NCBI GenBank assembly: GCA_019914995.1
Contig: CM034138.1
Coordinates: 2,480,001 to 2,544,000, forward strand
Direction: 5' to 3'
Length of the DNA stretch: 64,000 bases
Source: Acanthochlamys bracteata
Lineage: Eukaryota > Streptophyta > Magnoliopsida > Pandanales > Velloziaceae
In this document: piece by piece, positions 16,101 to 28,323 of the stretch
How the letters are laid out: each line of letters begins with the position of its first letter
Position numbering within the stretch: the stretch's first letter is position 1
Program-made: the position numbers and the translations under genes
The notes under the pieces: model-generated
What the model saw: only the letters and a program-made list of their open reading frames with translations
Told to the model about the DNA's origin: nothing
Databases searched by the model: none

Positions 16101-18455
16101 CTGCAAGTAATTCGAACCACTGCCTATCTGGAGCAACTCATATAGTGAAGACCAGTCATAACATTAAACGTCCATGCTGTGAAAGGCTGCTAGGCCAATA
16201 GATGAAACATTACAGTTGGTGTTTATCATGTCATAATTTAGTAAATTTAGCATTGTACAAAGGCTTGGCATGGGCAAGGATGTCGCCCGTAATGAGAGAG
16301 CAATGGCATGAAGGGATCCATGTAGCTAGACAACCTAGTAGGATAAGGCATCATTTTGCTTTACTGTCGTCTATATAATAGTGCTGACACTCATATTTAA
16401 CAAAAGCTCATGGAGACACGAATCCTCTAATTTACCTATTGTTCCTCGTTAGCCATTAGTTTAGTGATTAGCATATAATTAAATACAATATAGAAAGATT
16501 ATACTAACAAAACATACATGCAAATTACATATATACATAGTAATGTCACCTCTTTCCAATCAGGGATTCCATCTTCAGGAACCCATAAAGGATGATCAAA
16601 CTTGCATGAAACTCCAAACTTACAGGTTCTTGTCCTCATATAATACGCACAATCTTTTTCACCTGGGCGTTGTGGATATACAGGGAGAGTGCTGGCATAC
16701 TCAAGCTTAGGACGTTTCCCACTATAGTTTGTAGAATATAAGGCCTCGCTGTTATGAGTTCCCAGAATTGACTGATGATAAAGAGCTATACATATATAAT
16801 AGAGGAAACTATTATAAGAAAATAGCCTTGTCTGTAGTAATGTAGCTTTCTTAAGATACTTTATCCTTGACCTGAATGAACACTGGAGCTCTTATGACAT
16901 AAAAATAATTAGTATAAAATATTAGTTTCAAAATATGTATAAAAAAAATAAGATCACAGTGTAGTTACCAGTAATTGGTATACTATACAGATCCTTGAAG
17001 GGAGAGTATAGCTGAAGTGCTAATAAATACAGATCCCAAGTAGCAATTTTCAATATTCAATAAGAACATCACCAACATGTGGCTAGTAAAACTAATCAAT
17101 GAGGGAATTATTGTGGTATTACCTTGAATTCTCATCTGGAGTAGGTAGCATTCTAACTATTAAGCTCAAATTATCTCTTTTATTGGAAAAGCTACTATGT
17201 AGGCTGGTCATATAAAACCTAAATTCGTTTCCATACAGACCTTCCTATCATCTTTGGGTACAAAATAGTATGAAGAACTTAAGAAAGCAGCGGGCACAAA
17301 AACATCATGCTTAAATTCTGTATGAAGCAAGGAAAAGGAAACTAATAACGTGAATTTACTGAAATTTGGTATAAAAAGTTAATTGATGAAATGGTATGTG
17401 TCTTGTGCTTGCAGTATGAATTATTTGAACAAAAAATCACCCACTGCACTAAAAATTTACGATTTCAGTACTGTTACAAATTTCAAGATCATCAATTTTT
17501 AAACTCATGCAAGACTTTCTTGGAATCTTCAAAACAATAGTCAGTGAAGTATCTAACTTGGAAATGTTTGAAGTTAAGACCTCCTACTAGCATCATAGAT
17601 GCCTTACATATGCAGCATTAAGATGGAAGGCAAATCACATAGCTACTTTTGTCGATAAAAGTCAAAAGACAGTAATTGCAACACGATAAAGAAGTGTTCC
17701 ATCTCACACAACCACAGTCAAGTAGCACCAAGAAGTTATCTATCCATTGCCAGCACATAATTACCCAAAACTTTCAAAACAAAACTACTTTAAACTCCAA
17801 AACGCATGAAAGCATATTTGTAGTTAATCTCAAATATGCTTAATATGCTTCCAAGTTACCCCAATTTTCAGGAAGATCCCTATCATCACGAATTCTGACT
17901 AGGTGCCTATCCATAACATAATTATGGCCGGATCTCAACAAAAACCTGAATTCAAGCCAATCTGAACCATGCCAATCACTACCTGGATGTAGTTTAAACC
18001 TAATTCAAACAAACAAGGACTTACAAGACGAGATAACCTTTTATGCACCTCTAATTAATTTCTTGATACGACAATATGAGTCCAGTTACCACATATACCT
18101 CGAGAAGAAAAACTAAGCAGTAGGAAACTACGTGAATGAAAAAAAAACAAAAACAAAAAACAAAAGTTTGAGCGCTCCAACCTTCTCCCGAGCGCTTGCC
18201 TGCAAGATCAAGATTAATCGTGTTTAACCGATCAAACCCGTTCCAAGGTATAGCAGAAGCCGCCGCCGAAGCAGAACGAATGCCGGAGATCTCTGTGCTG
18301 TTGGCTTGCCTCAACCGATTCCTAGGCGATGTTAAGTACACCGATCCAGCAGGCAAATCAACGGCTGAGTATGGCGCAACGTCATCATTTCCGTATGTCT
18401 CTGGATTTTGCGAGTAATCCATCATGAACGAGTACCCATAGCGCTGCTTCGCCAT
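13124..18455 (-). CDS. HUA1: HUA1-like zinc finger CCCH protein (C3H37 type)
   Basis: Nuclear RNA-binding CCCH protein; Arabidopsis HUA1 promotes AGAMOUS pre-mRNA processing. Exons: 18455-18182, 16785-16550, 15532-15473, 15363-15268, 15181-15083, 14733-14696, 14614-14568, 14483-14350, 14166-14113, 13679-13536, 13276-13124. All have GT-AG borders in phase, giving 444 aa. Five CX8CX5CX3H fingers are complete: [80 protein letters not shown] and [20 protein letters not shown]. Markers such as [28 protein letters not shown] and [11 protein letters not shown] identify the HUA1 subfamily. Arabidopsis HUA1 has six fingers; its third has no counterpart here. The start chosen is the ATG giving MAKQRYGYS; a GTG three codons upstream is unlikely. 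The donor of the 14568 exon is the least certain. Long introns (about 1.4 and 1.0 kb) contain nothing recognisable. Confidence 0.93.
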
Positions 18456-19884
18456 TGCCGACACAGAATGAGAGAGCGTTCGCGGGTTAGAGAAGGTTGG
18501 GGAGATTCCCTGCTAAGCGATTATATGGGCTTTGTTTGAGGGCCCATAAAATGAAGAATTTATTTGGACTTATAATGGACTGAAGGGATCTAATTTATCG
18601 ACCGCTATATTTTCATATTTTGAGTCTCTTCTTCAAGGATTGAAATCCTCTGCGTTTATCGGTATCATAAATTTACCGTTTAAGGGTAAATTTTGGCCTT
18701 CAGATATTAAGAAAATAATCATGCCTGGTTCCAATTAAGCGTTTCGCAATGCGTTCTAATTTTTAAACTTTTTACTAATATCTTTTACTTTTATTTAGTA
18801 TTTTTTTATGTAGCAGACTCTTAAGAACTTGTTCATTTATATTTTAGAACTAAACAAATTTGTCTAAAAGTGAGCTTTGAATTCTCACAAATTAAAGCAG
18901 AATGATTTTAAAAAATTTTTAATGTGATCGAAATTCGATCAAAGTACTATATATTTTCAACATTTTTAATGACTTTTTAAAATAAAATAAAGTAACTTTC
19001 AACTCGATACAATTAAGAATGCGTTATTTTGGTTTTAAAAATAAATTTTTTAGAAATAAATTCTAAAAGTGAGTTATTAAAATAGTATTATTGAAAGTAA
19101 GTTAAATTTTTTTATATAACTTTTATTTCTTTAAATTAAAAAATCAACTTAGTTTTTGAAAAATGTTTAAAATATCTTTAATTTAAAAAAGTTTTTTTTA
19201 TTATAATCACTTTTAAACATCCGCATAATAAAAATGCTGACAGGTGACTTCCTATATATTAGAAAAATGACTTCTAAAAAGTGAAAATAAAACGTTACCA
19301 TATTTAGGATGTGTCTTTTAACCAAAAAAACTTATTTCTCTCTATTTTTAATATCTTATTTTTAAATACAAAATAACATAGAAAAATAAAAAAATTCACT
19401 TCCAACTCACTTTCTATTACAAAAATTGACATATAATTCATATTTTTAAATTTTAAAAAAATAAAAAAACACTGTAGAAACTTTTTTTAAATATAAATTT
19501 TTTAAAAATTAAAATAGTGTCAGAAGTCTTCAACTCCAGTGTTATAGGGGTTTATGCGCCACTGGGCTTTTAATATACGTGGGCGTCCAGCCCACAGGTA
19601 ACTTCACCTATAATAGGGTCCACTGTTATGTGGAGTAAAATTTCTTCTCTCATTGACTCTCAACAGGTCAACGTTTTGAAGGATCTACGTGGCAGAAGTT
19701 GGAGCAGAAACGAAAACCACTGTTCGTTTCCTTCTTCTTCGCTTTGGCGGATAGAGCGCGAGTGGCTCGGGAACTCGCACAAGCCAGAGCAACAACGCAG
19801 CACTCTTCTACTCAAAGAAAGAAAGAAACTTCTGGAGTGTCGCAGGTGGTGCAAATCAATTGAAGCGATCGCCAGTCAGCAGCA
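18456..19884. other. Intergenic region between divergent HUA1-like and ABCD2-like genes
   Basis: Shared promoter space. It is strongly AT-rich from about 18740 to 19510, with blocks resembling the MITE-like family, then GC-richer from 19560, which is probably the promoter and 5' UTR of the transporter gene. Confidence 0.55.
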
Positions 19885-22800
19885 ATGGCTTCTTCTCTTC
19901 TTCTTCTTTTCTCTTCACCATCACCACCAACCCGACAGCCGTTGCTAGTCTCATGCGATCGCTTCTCTTCTTCTCTTTCTTATCATACTCTTCTCTATCG
20001 CCAGAATTGTAATCGGAGACGGAGAACAGTTAGATCTATGGGTGTTGATCAGACATCAATGCGCTCCTCCTCGAAAGAAGATAACAAAGTAATCAATTGT
20101 TTTGTTATCTTTGCTTCATTCTCTTTGCTTTGTTGGCACTAGATCTCAGCTAAATGCTGCTTTGATTAGTTTGAGTGTTGTTAGTGGAATTTCATAGGTT
20201 TTTCAACTTAGGAATAGTTGTTGTTGTTTGTGCTTTGTTATTTATTGTTAGACTAATAATATAGTTAATACAGCAAACTCTATTATATTAGCTTAAGATT
20301 TTGGATCAATTAGTGTATATACATATATAGAACTACTTCTTAAACATATCTAACAAACAAAACCATTCCAGGTAGACATTTTTAATACAAAGGAATACCT
20401 CTAACACTATACTTGGAACAAAGTCTGTTCCAAGTAGTTCTGGACTCCCTTCTATCGAAGTTGATACCTGAATAATGGTTGGGAATCATTTAAAGACCTA
20501 TTAGAGAAGTCAATAAGTAAGAGATAGGCTTGGTGCCCCGATCAAATTTTTGTTGTAGGTCTTCTGTTGTAACAAATGGAATGTTTTCATTCATAAAATG
20601 TACGGACAAAGGGTTATTATCATGTCAATCATAATGCAGCTAGAATAATATGGCATGCTGAGGACATGGACTTTAATGTTGTTGCAGTTTCAAGTTCACC
20701 ATTTATTTTGTTTTATTTGTTTAATATACTGATAGCTCTTTTGTACGTCATTAGAATGAAAGGCGTGCTGGCCCAGATCTTGGTACACTCTCTAGAAGAT
20801 TTTGGAAAGTTGCTGGTCCATATTGGTTTTCTGATGATAAAGTCCAAGCCCGGCTAAGGCTTGCTGTAGTATTTGCTCTTACCCTAGGGACAACAGGAAT
20901 TAGTGTTGGATTCAACTTTTTAGGTCGTGATTTCTACAATGCTCTTGCTAGTAAGTGATCTGGTTTAGATGAGTTTTTCTAATCGTATTTGAATGTTTAG
21001 TGTCGATTCTCAAGCTTGGTCATTGCTATGGATCTATATAGTAAACTTTCTATGACTTACTACTAACTTGTGCAACTTGTTTTTATTGTTTTACAAGATA
21101 AGGACCAAGAGCAATTCACCAGACAACTTCTCTACTATCTAGGTGCCTTTGCTGGAGGAATTCCGGTGAGCATATTGCTGCACTCAAGTACGTATAGCCT
21201 CTGTAAGCCGCATCAAAGCAATTTCTTTTTGCAAAACAGCTCTTTCATAAGAACTTGTGATAGTTGAAGTTTAGTTGATTGAAACATCCAAACCGACAGT
21301 GAAGTTTTTGCAAGTAGGAATTGTTGTATTTTACATAAGAGTCAATTCTTATCATGTCCTATGCCAAAAATCATGATTCTACACGCATACATTTCATTCC
21401 TTTCAACACTGTGGTCTTGTTATGAATAAGATCTTCATTTCATGCATATGCAAATGCTTCAACTTGGTTACTAGATATTAGAGGAGAAGTGTTTGAAAAT
21501 TCTGTCAAATTAAATAATCGTGCCACAAAATGTAGGAACCTACTGTACAAAAAATGACTCTTCACAAATTCATTTTGAAAGCATGCAAACGTTTGATAGT
21601 TTTTGTTTTAGTAGTTTGGGTCACTATTTTATGAGTTGATAGTGCTAGTTTTAGTGCACTTCACACTTGCTGACAATTTCACCGGAGGAGGAGTTACTAC
21701 CTAAGAAGGTTGGAAGAGTTTTACTAAAGGATCAAAGCCAATTTCATTAGCATGTTTAGGTCAAAGAAATTCATCCTTACTCAACTAGTTGCATCTTACG
21801 TATGAATGTCCCTCTCCCATTCATTGGAAACAGTTTGATTTTACTTTTCTAAAGCAATGCCTTTTGGAGATTGAGTTATGTATCTCCTGCAACATCCCTT
21901 TGCTTAATTAGTCTGCTTTTTCTCTTTTTTTGGTCCTTGATCATGGTTCATCACATACTTAATTCCCTGCGGCAAATGAAGATATTTTGCTTAGAGTTTC
22001 ATCAATAGGGAGATACAGATTTTTCAAGATCTTAAACCATGCTTCGAACCAAAGGCATGAAAATGCTCTGCTGGTATTGGCTTCTGCCTTTTGATACCAC
22101 TGTTTCCCTTTTTCAGGTTTTTGTCTTAAGAGATTATGCAAGAGAAACTCTTTCCTTAAGGTGGAGATCATGGATGACAAGCTACTATATGGATCGCTAC
22201 TTGCAAAACCAGACCTTTTACAAAATTCAATCACAGTCACTAATTGACAATCCAGATCAGAGGATTGTTGATGACTTGAATTCTTTTACCGGAACAGCTC
22301 TTGCCTTTTCTTTGACTTTATTCAATGCGGTTGTGGATTTAATATCATTCAGTAACATACTCTATGGGATATATCCGCCACTTTTTGTTGTGCTTCTTGT
22401 TTATTCAATCGGTGGCACAGCGATTAGTGTTTTTCTCGGGAAGGTAAAAATCTTTGATTAGGTTGCTTGCAGTTGTTGGTTCATCGGCAAGTCAAGCTTT
22501 CTGCCATCGTGCAGCATGTATGTAATTTAAATGCCTTTTGCAGGATTTAGTTTCACTAAACTTTATGCAAGAGAAAAAGGAAGCAGACTTTCGTTATGGG
22601 CTTGTAAGGATCAGAGAAAATGCAGAATCCATTGCTTTCTATGCTGGTGAAGAAAATGAGTTGCAACTTCTGATGGGGCGCTTTAAGATGGCATTTGACA
22701 ACTTGAGTGTATGTTTCTTCACTAAGGTGTTACATACAATGCTTACATACAAGATCCAAACCAGATCTTGTTATATCTGTAGACCTGCTAATTCATGATA

Positions 22801-25800
22801 GATATACTAAACTTAGCCTTAAACTTGTGTGTTGCAGTATACTCATACTGCAGGACACAAGTTTAAGATTTAGTTAAACAGCTTAGCAGCACTCCTTTCA
22901 GCTGTCAAGAAATAAGCAGGGCATTCAAAATGAAAACCCTTACTGCTTATATTGTTTGTCATTCTGATTTTCAGGTTTTCTTTCATCATGACAACTAATG
23001 CAAGTAGTTACTTACCTTCGAAGCGAGGCCTATTTCTACTTTCAAATTCTATCATGAAACTATTGCTGTTAACATCTTGCAGTTACCCTAGAAAATTTTA
23101 CTTTCAAGGCTCTTTGACATGCTTTGTGTGCTTGCATAATGGCTGACTATATAGCTTAAATAATCAGCATATTGAAGTACTTGCATACATTTACTAAGCA
23201 CACCTGAATCCACTTTTTCTTGCAGAAACTGTTGATATCATCTAGGAATCTGGAATTCTTCACCAATGGTTACCGCTATCTGATTCAGATTCTCCCTGCA
23301 GCGGTTGTTGCTCCAATGTATTTCTCTGGAAAGATAGAGTTTGGAGTGATTAACCAATCTGTGTCTGCTTTCAACCATATTCTTAGTGATTTCTCTCTAA
23401 TTGTATACCAATTTCAAGCATTAAGTGCTTTTTCGGCTGTTATCGATCGTCTAGGTAATGGTTTTCTCTTTTGGCGCGTTATGAGAAATAGTCGTCAGAA
23501 ATTCCTCAGCATGATGTTAACATTCTAGTGATTGACTCCTTTATCAGATAAATAATTTAAATAGATAATTCTCCAGGATGTTGTCAGACAACAGTAAACA
23601 AAATCAACTGATGTTAAATTGTTTCTTTGTAAGAGTTGTTTATGTGAGAGGCAAATCTTAGCACGAATTAAATTTAACTTCATACGACGCTTTTTGTGGA
23701 CTATATCTAGTAAAACAATCAATTCAAGGTTGCAAACTGAAAAGATTTTTTGCATAATAGGATACTAAGGTCCTTTAGCAAATGGTGGCACCTTTATGTT
23801 TTACTCTTTAATGCTAGAGGAGATTATTGGTTATATTGTTCAGGCTTGGGTTTTTGTTTAGTGTAGCCTCATCATTTAGATATTACTGTAAGTTTGATGT
23901 CTTAAGCAACAAGCTGATCTTATGCATTGACTTTCTCTATTTTTGGAAGCTCAGGCGAATTCGATGCTATTCTGGATGGAAATGCTTTGGGTGATTTAGC
24001 ATCTAGCAGCTATGAAAAGATTAGTATCCAATATAGCAGCAAAGAAATGCCACGTACGTTGCAATCAAATGGATCTCCTTCCATGGGTGGTCATCAGAAA
24101 CTATTGGAAGTCAAAAGTTTGAGACTGCTTACACCAAGTACCAATAACATTCTCATAGAGGACTTATCATTTGAAATTCAGGAAAAGGAGCACTTGCTGG
24201 TTAGTGATCATGTTCTTCCTTCTATAACTACTTATTCGATGGCATGTGCGTGACATGTATCTTGGTTGATAGGTGATGGGTCCTAGTGGATGTGGAAAGA
24301 CTTCATTGTTAAGGGCTTTGGCTGGTCTATGGCGTACTGGTCAAGGAAATGTAACATATTATACAGGAGAGAGTGCCCTCAAACAATTCTGTGTTTCACA
24401 AGATGCTGCACTTGAATCTACTAATCCGGCCACGCCAGGTGATATTAATGGCATAACAAATAAGAGAGGAAGGGGGATCTTTTTTCTTCCTCAGAAGCCA
24501 TACATGGTTTTAGGAAGTCTTAGGCAACAATTGCTTTATCCAACATGGTGGGACAATTCGTTTAATGAGTTACAAAGCAACAAATTAAAGAGTGAGTTGT
24601 GAACCTGCTTCCTTCTCCTGAAAGCTAGGTGTTTTAGCCTAGTCTACAGCATATTTGATTGGCTTTTTTAGTTTCATCCCTCCTGTTTCATCTAGCCTAA
24701 CTGGTTGTTGCATATTCTTTGTGAAAATAAAACTCTTTGTACACAATCTTTTTATACTTAACATTTTCTGGAGACAACAGCTGGGATTTGATATCCTTGT
24801 TCCATTAGGAGACCTTATGTGACACATTCACCATAAAGATCATTATGCTATATTTGCTTATGATTTATCTTGGAGTTTGTATCTAATATAGGGCAAATGA
24901 CCAGCTTGACTTATTGATTACACCAAATGACCAAAGTTCTGAAGTAATAAACTCATATAGAGAGTCGAAAGTGCAATAAGCAACTTTGGAAAAAGGACTT
25001 TTTCATTATATAGGACACACTCAGATCACTCGTAAAGGTGAAATTACAGATGCCCTGTGGTTTCACCATCAGGACAGTTTTGTCCCCAGGATTTACTATG
25101 ATGCATTTTAGTCCCAATGGTCCTGCTTCACATCAAAAAGGTCCTCGGGATTTACTTTTAAACAAATAGTTTAACTGAAATGCCACCATGATCACTTAAA
25201 ATGCCATTATTCCAGAGTAGCATAATATTTAGGTCTAAGTTACAACTATATTCCCATACAATTATCCTGAATAGCAGAACTTTGATAGTTCATATGTCTT
25301 AGAAGAAATCACAAGGAGAAGAGATGTACCTAAAATCCAATTCCACTTGTTATTGCATTGTAGATATTTGGACGAAACCTATACTCACATATGAACATCA
25401 CTTAACTGATGATTACTACGCTTCATTTTCAGGTTCACTGCCCATTTTGTCTCAACTACTAAGTCTGGAGGATAAACAACTGAAGAGGCCCACAAGTGAT
25501 GATTTAATCCACTCATTAGAAGCTGTTTGCCTTAGCGACATACTTTATCGTTATGGTGGATTAGATGCCATTCATGATTGGTCAAGTGTCCTTTCACTTG
25601 GTGAGCAGCAACGTCTTGCATTTGCACGTTTGCTACTCTCGAAACCAAAGTTGGCTTTGCTGGATGAATCAACAAGTGCATTGGACACTGCTAATGAGGT
25701 ATGCATGATTAGTTTCGTTTGAGTTTATGAAAAATAAATCATGCTGCTCAAGTGGCATTTTAGACAAATCTTAATGTTTTTGGTTCAACTTCTGATCACT

Positions 25801-26195
25801 ATCAATATTCCTTTGTTTATCTTTCTTTCCCACATAATTTTGCAGTCTGTATTTTTTGCAATTGGAGAGTATGTAAAGCTGATTTGCATGTGTTATGAAT
25901 AATAACATATATCAGGAGCTGTTTAGGCGATGAACTTTCTTGATCTTGTTAGACATTTCTATGCTTCCAATCTTTACTTGACCTAACAGCACAAATGCAG
26001 GCCCATTTATACCGGCAGATTGAAGCTGCAGGAATAACCTTTATTAGCATTGGGCACCGGAGAACGCTTTGCAACTACCATAACAGGGTCCTGCATGTGT
26101 CTAAGTTTGAACCGGAGAAACACAATGGAAGGAACTGGGTTCTTGATTCCATAGCCCATACTACTAGCAATGAAGAACCGAAGGCTACATTTTAG
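19885..26195 (+). CDS. ABCD2: ABC transporter D family member 2-like half transporter, predicted chloroplastic
   Basis: Half-size ABC transporter (membrane domain then ATPase) of the ABCD2/SbmA-related group; the substrate is not known. Ten exons: 19885-20088, 20755-20950, 21098-21165, 22117-22443, 22544-22708, 23226-23454, 23955-24199, 24273-24591, 25433-25698, 26001-26195. All are GT-AG and in phase, 737 aa. Exon 1 encodes a Ser/Arg-rich, acid-poor leader typical of a plastid transit peptide. Membrane domain about residues 75-400, with hydrophobic stretches (LAVVFALTLGTTGISVGFNF, PPLFVVLLVYSIGGTAISVF). The nucleotide-binding domain is complete: Walker A GPSGCGKTS (481-489), Q-loop LPQKP, signature LSLGEQQR (638-645), Walker B LALLDES (658-664), H-loop SIGHR. 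Likely orthologue At1g54350. The 24592-25432 intron (841 bases) is unusually long for its position. Confidence 0.94.
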
Positions 26196-28323
26196 TTGTG
26201 GACGAGATCTTAGACATTGTCCTTCCTGACTGAAAGCACCCAACATCTGCAATAATTTGAACTGACAAAGGATTGGTCCATTTTATGATTGCCTACAAAG
26301 TCTGGCATATATCCCTATGATTGAATTAGACACGGTATCTCATGCAAGGCTGATTATTCACTTCAAGTGTTATTTACACGTCAATATATGTGCTGGCCTC
26401 ATGGATATTCTTTGTATAGCTGTTAAAAACTCCTGGAAATTGAAGGACAAGCATGCTCCGTTTGTGATGTGCTACTTCAGACAAAATGTTCAACCTGGAA
26501 AGAAGGTTGACTTTGGTACATCTCTGGAGTTGCTTTTGTGATGCAATAGCTTCCCATGAAGTGCTACAATTGAGGTCCACCATATTGAAGATTGAAAGAA
26601 GAGGTAATTGACTGACCTCGATTTTTATCTTCCTACAACATGATGAGACATTAATACATGTACGTATATAGAAGCTTCTCTCCATGTACTCTCTTCCACT
26701 TGCAGCGTAATCATTCAAACATACAGTTTGATATTGATGCTCACTTATGGGAGCTTTTATTTTATGGGTCTTTTTAAGTCGAGCAGACATCTGTAACTGA
26801 ATCATTTGCAGTTGACAAATTATAATGCATATTTTAGAACTTCTAAGATGCATAATTGCCAGCTATACCTCTTTAGGTTCTCTTTTGATCGATTTCCTCT
26901 CTCTGAGATTCTGGGTTCTTTTTTGAATGATTTTCAGATAGTGTATGTTCTTCTGTGCTGATCACACTCACTTGGCTAGTTGGCATGTCTGCAATACTGT
27001 TGCAGTTATTTTTCAATCAATGATAAGATAATTGAAGTATATGGTTCTGCATTAGCTGCTTAAGTCAATCTAGTCTGTAAGTCAATCTAAGAGAAAGAAG
27101 CAATAGTACTTTGTTTCTCAATCATTAAAGAGAAAAAAACTTTTCTTGCAAAAAGGTAAAAAAATAAGTTGTGCATATCCAATCATTAAAATTGGTCATG
27201 GTGGCGCTACATTCTTTGAAAAATAATGCGGAACTTATTGATGTTGGTGAAAATGTCAGGTAGAAGATTCAGAAGAATGCAAGAACATATATATATGTAG
27301 TTGGTTAATTAGCTTCAACACATAACAAGTAGAAAAGACTCCAAGTATAGTTGTTGAAGTGACCAATATCATGAAGATGTTCTAAAACTTGTATCATCAA
27401 TATTTAACTGAAGCACGTAGCAGTTTAAAAAGAGGTCTTCAATTGAGTTAATGTTCAATTGAATTGATGTATTCATGAATGAGAACTTCTTCATCTAGGT
27501 AAACATGATAGTGTGTTCCCTCAACAAAAGGGGTAGCTATATATCATAGCAGATCTTTGTCTAAGTAGATTTCGAAGCCCTCTTTATTCGTCTCGTCGGT
27601 GTTCAGCCAAAAAAAAAGAAAAAAACGAAACAAAAACAAAAGATGTAGCTATACATGCTTCTTTCATGTCATTCAATTAACAACATTCTAGACGGAATTT
27701 GAATAGTTTCTTTCAGTTACTGTTATTAACTGTGTCAGTCTCTATCGTATACAAAACAAACTGAGTCTTTATTGGAAGAAGCTTAATAAAGTATCTAGGA
27801 AAATTTGAGAGTTCTTCATTTACACAATTCGCAATAGGAATAATAATTTCCAATCTTCTAGTCAAAAATAATCATTTAACACAATTCGCAATATGGAAAT
27901 TAGAAGAATGAATAATGATACTATTTCGGAACTGAAGCAATAAATAGCCAAAAAGAAAACGATTTTCATTTTCATTGTTTTCACAAGCTAAACACCAGGA
28001 TTGAGAAGAACCTCAATTGCTTTAAATTACCAAGCTAAGGGAACAATTGCCGCTTCTCAATATACATTAAACTAGGCACCATGACGGAATTGACAGGGAA
28101 TTTCTCTTCTCAACCTGTTACGTTATAAGGACAAAATGCAACACATCTACCTCATCCAACAACCATAGACTATCATCTTTACTAATATGAATGTGCTGCT
28201 CCACTTTCAAAAGACCTCTGGAGGAGCTCCATCCTCAAGAAGTCCTACGAGCTTTAGATATACTTTATCTCGATCAACGGCATAGGGCACAGGCAAACTC
28301 AGCACAAAATAGTTGCTTATTTG
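26196..28323. other. Spacer between converging ABCD2-like and CTP synthase genes
   Basis: About 2.1 kb including both 3' UTRs. Short open frames in both strands match nothing I recognise and lack good splice or codon context. No gene supported. Confidence 0.6.

Noticed and set aside
18456-18464. Upstream GTG start for the HUA1-like protein (MSAM...)
   Set aside because: A plant nuclear gene would use the ATG three codons later (MAKQRYGYS).
22039-22116. In-frame upstream extension of the ABCD2-like exon at 22117
   Set aside because: A TTTTTCAG acceptor directly precedes the conserved VFVLRDYARETL block, so the upstream part is intron.
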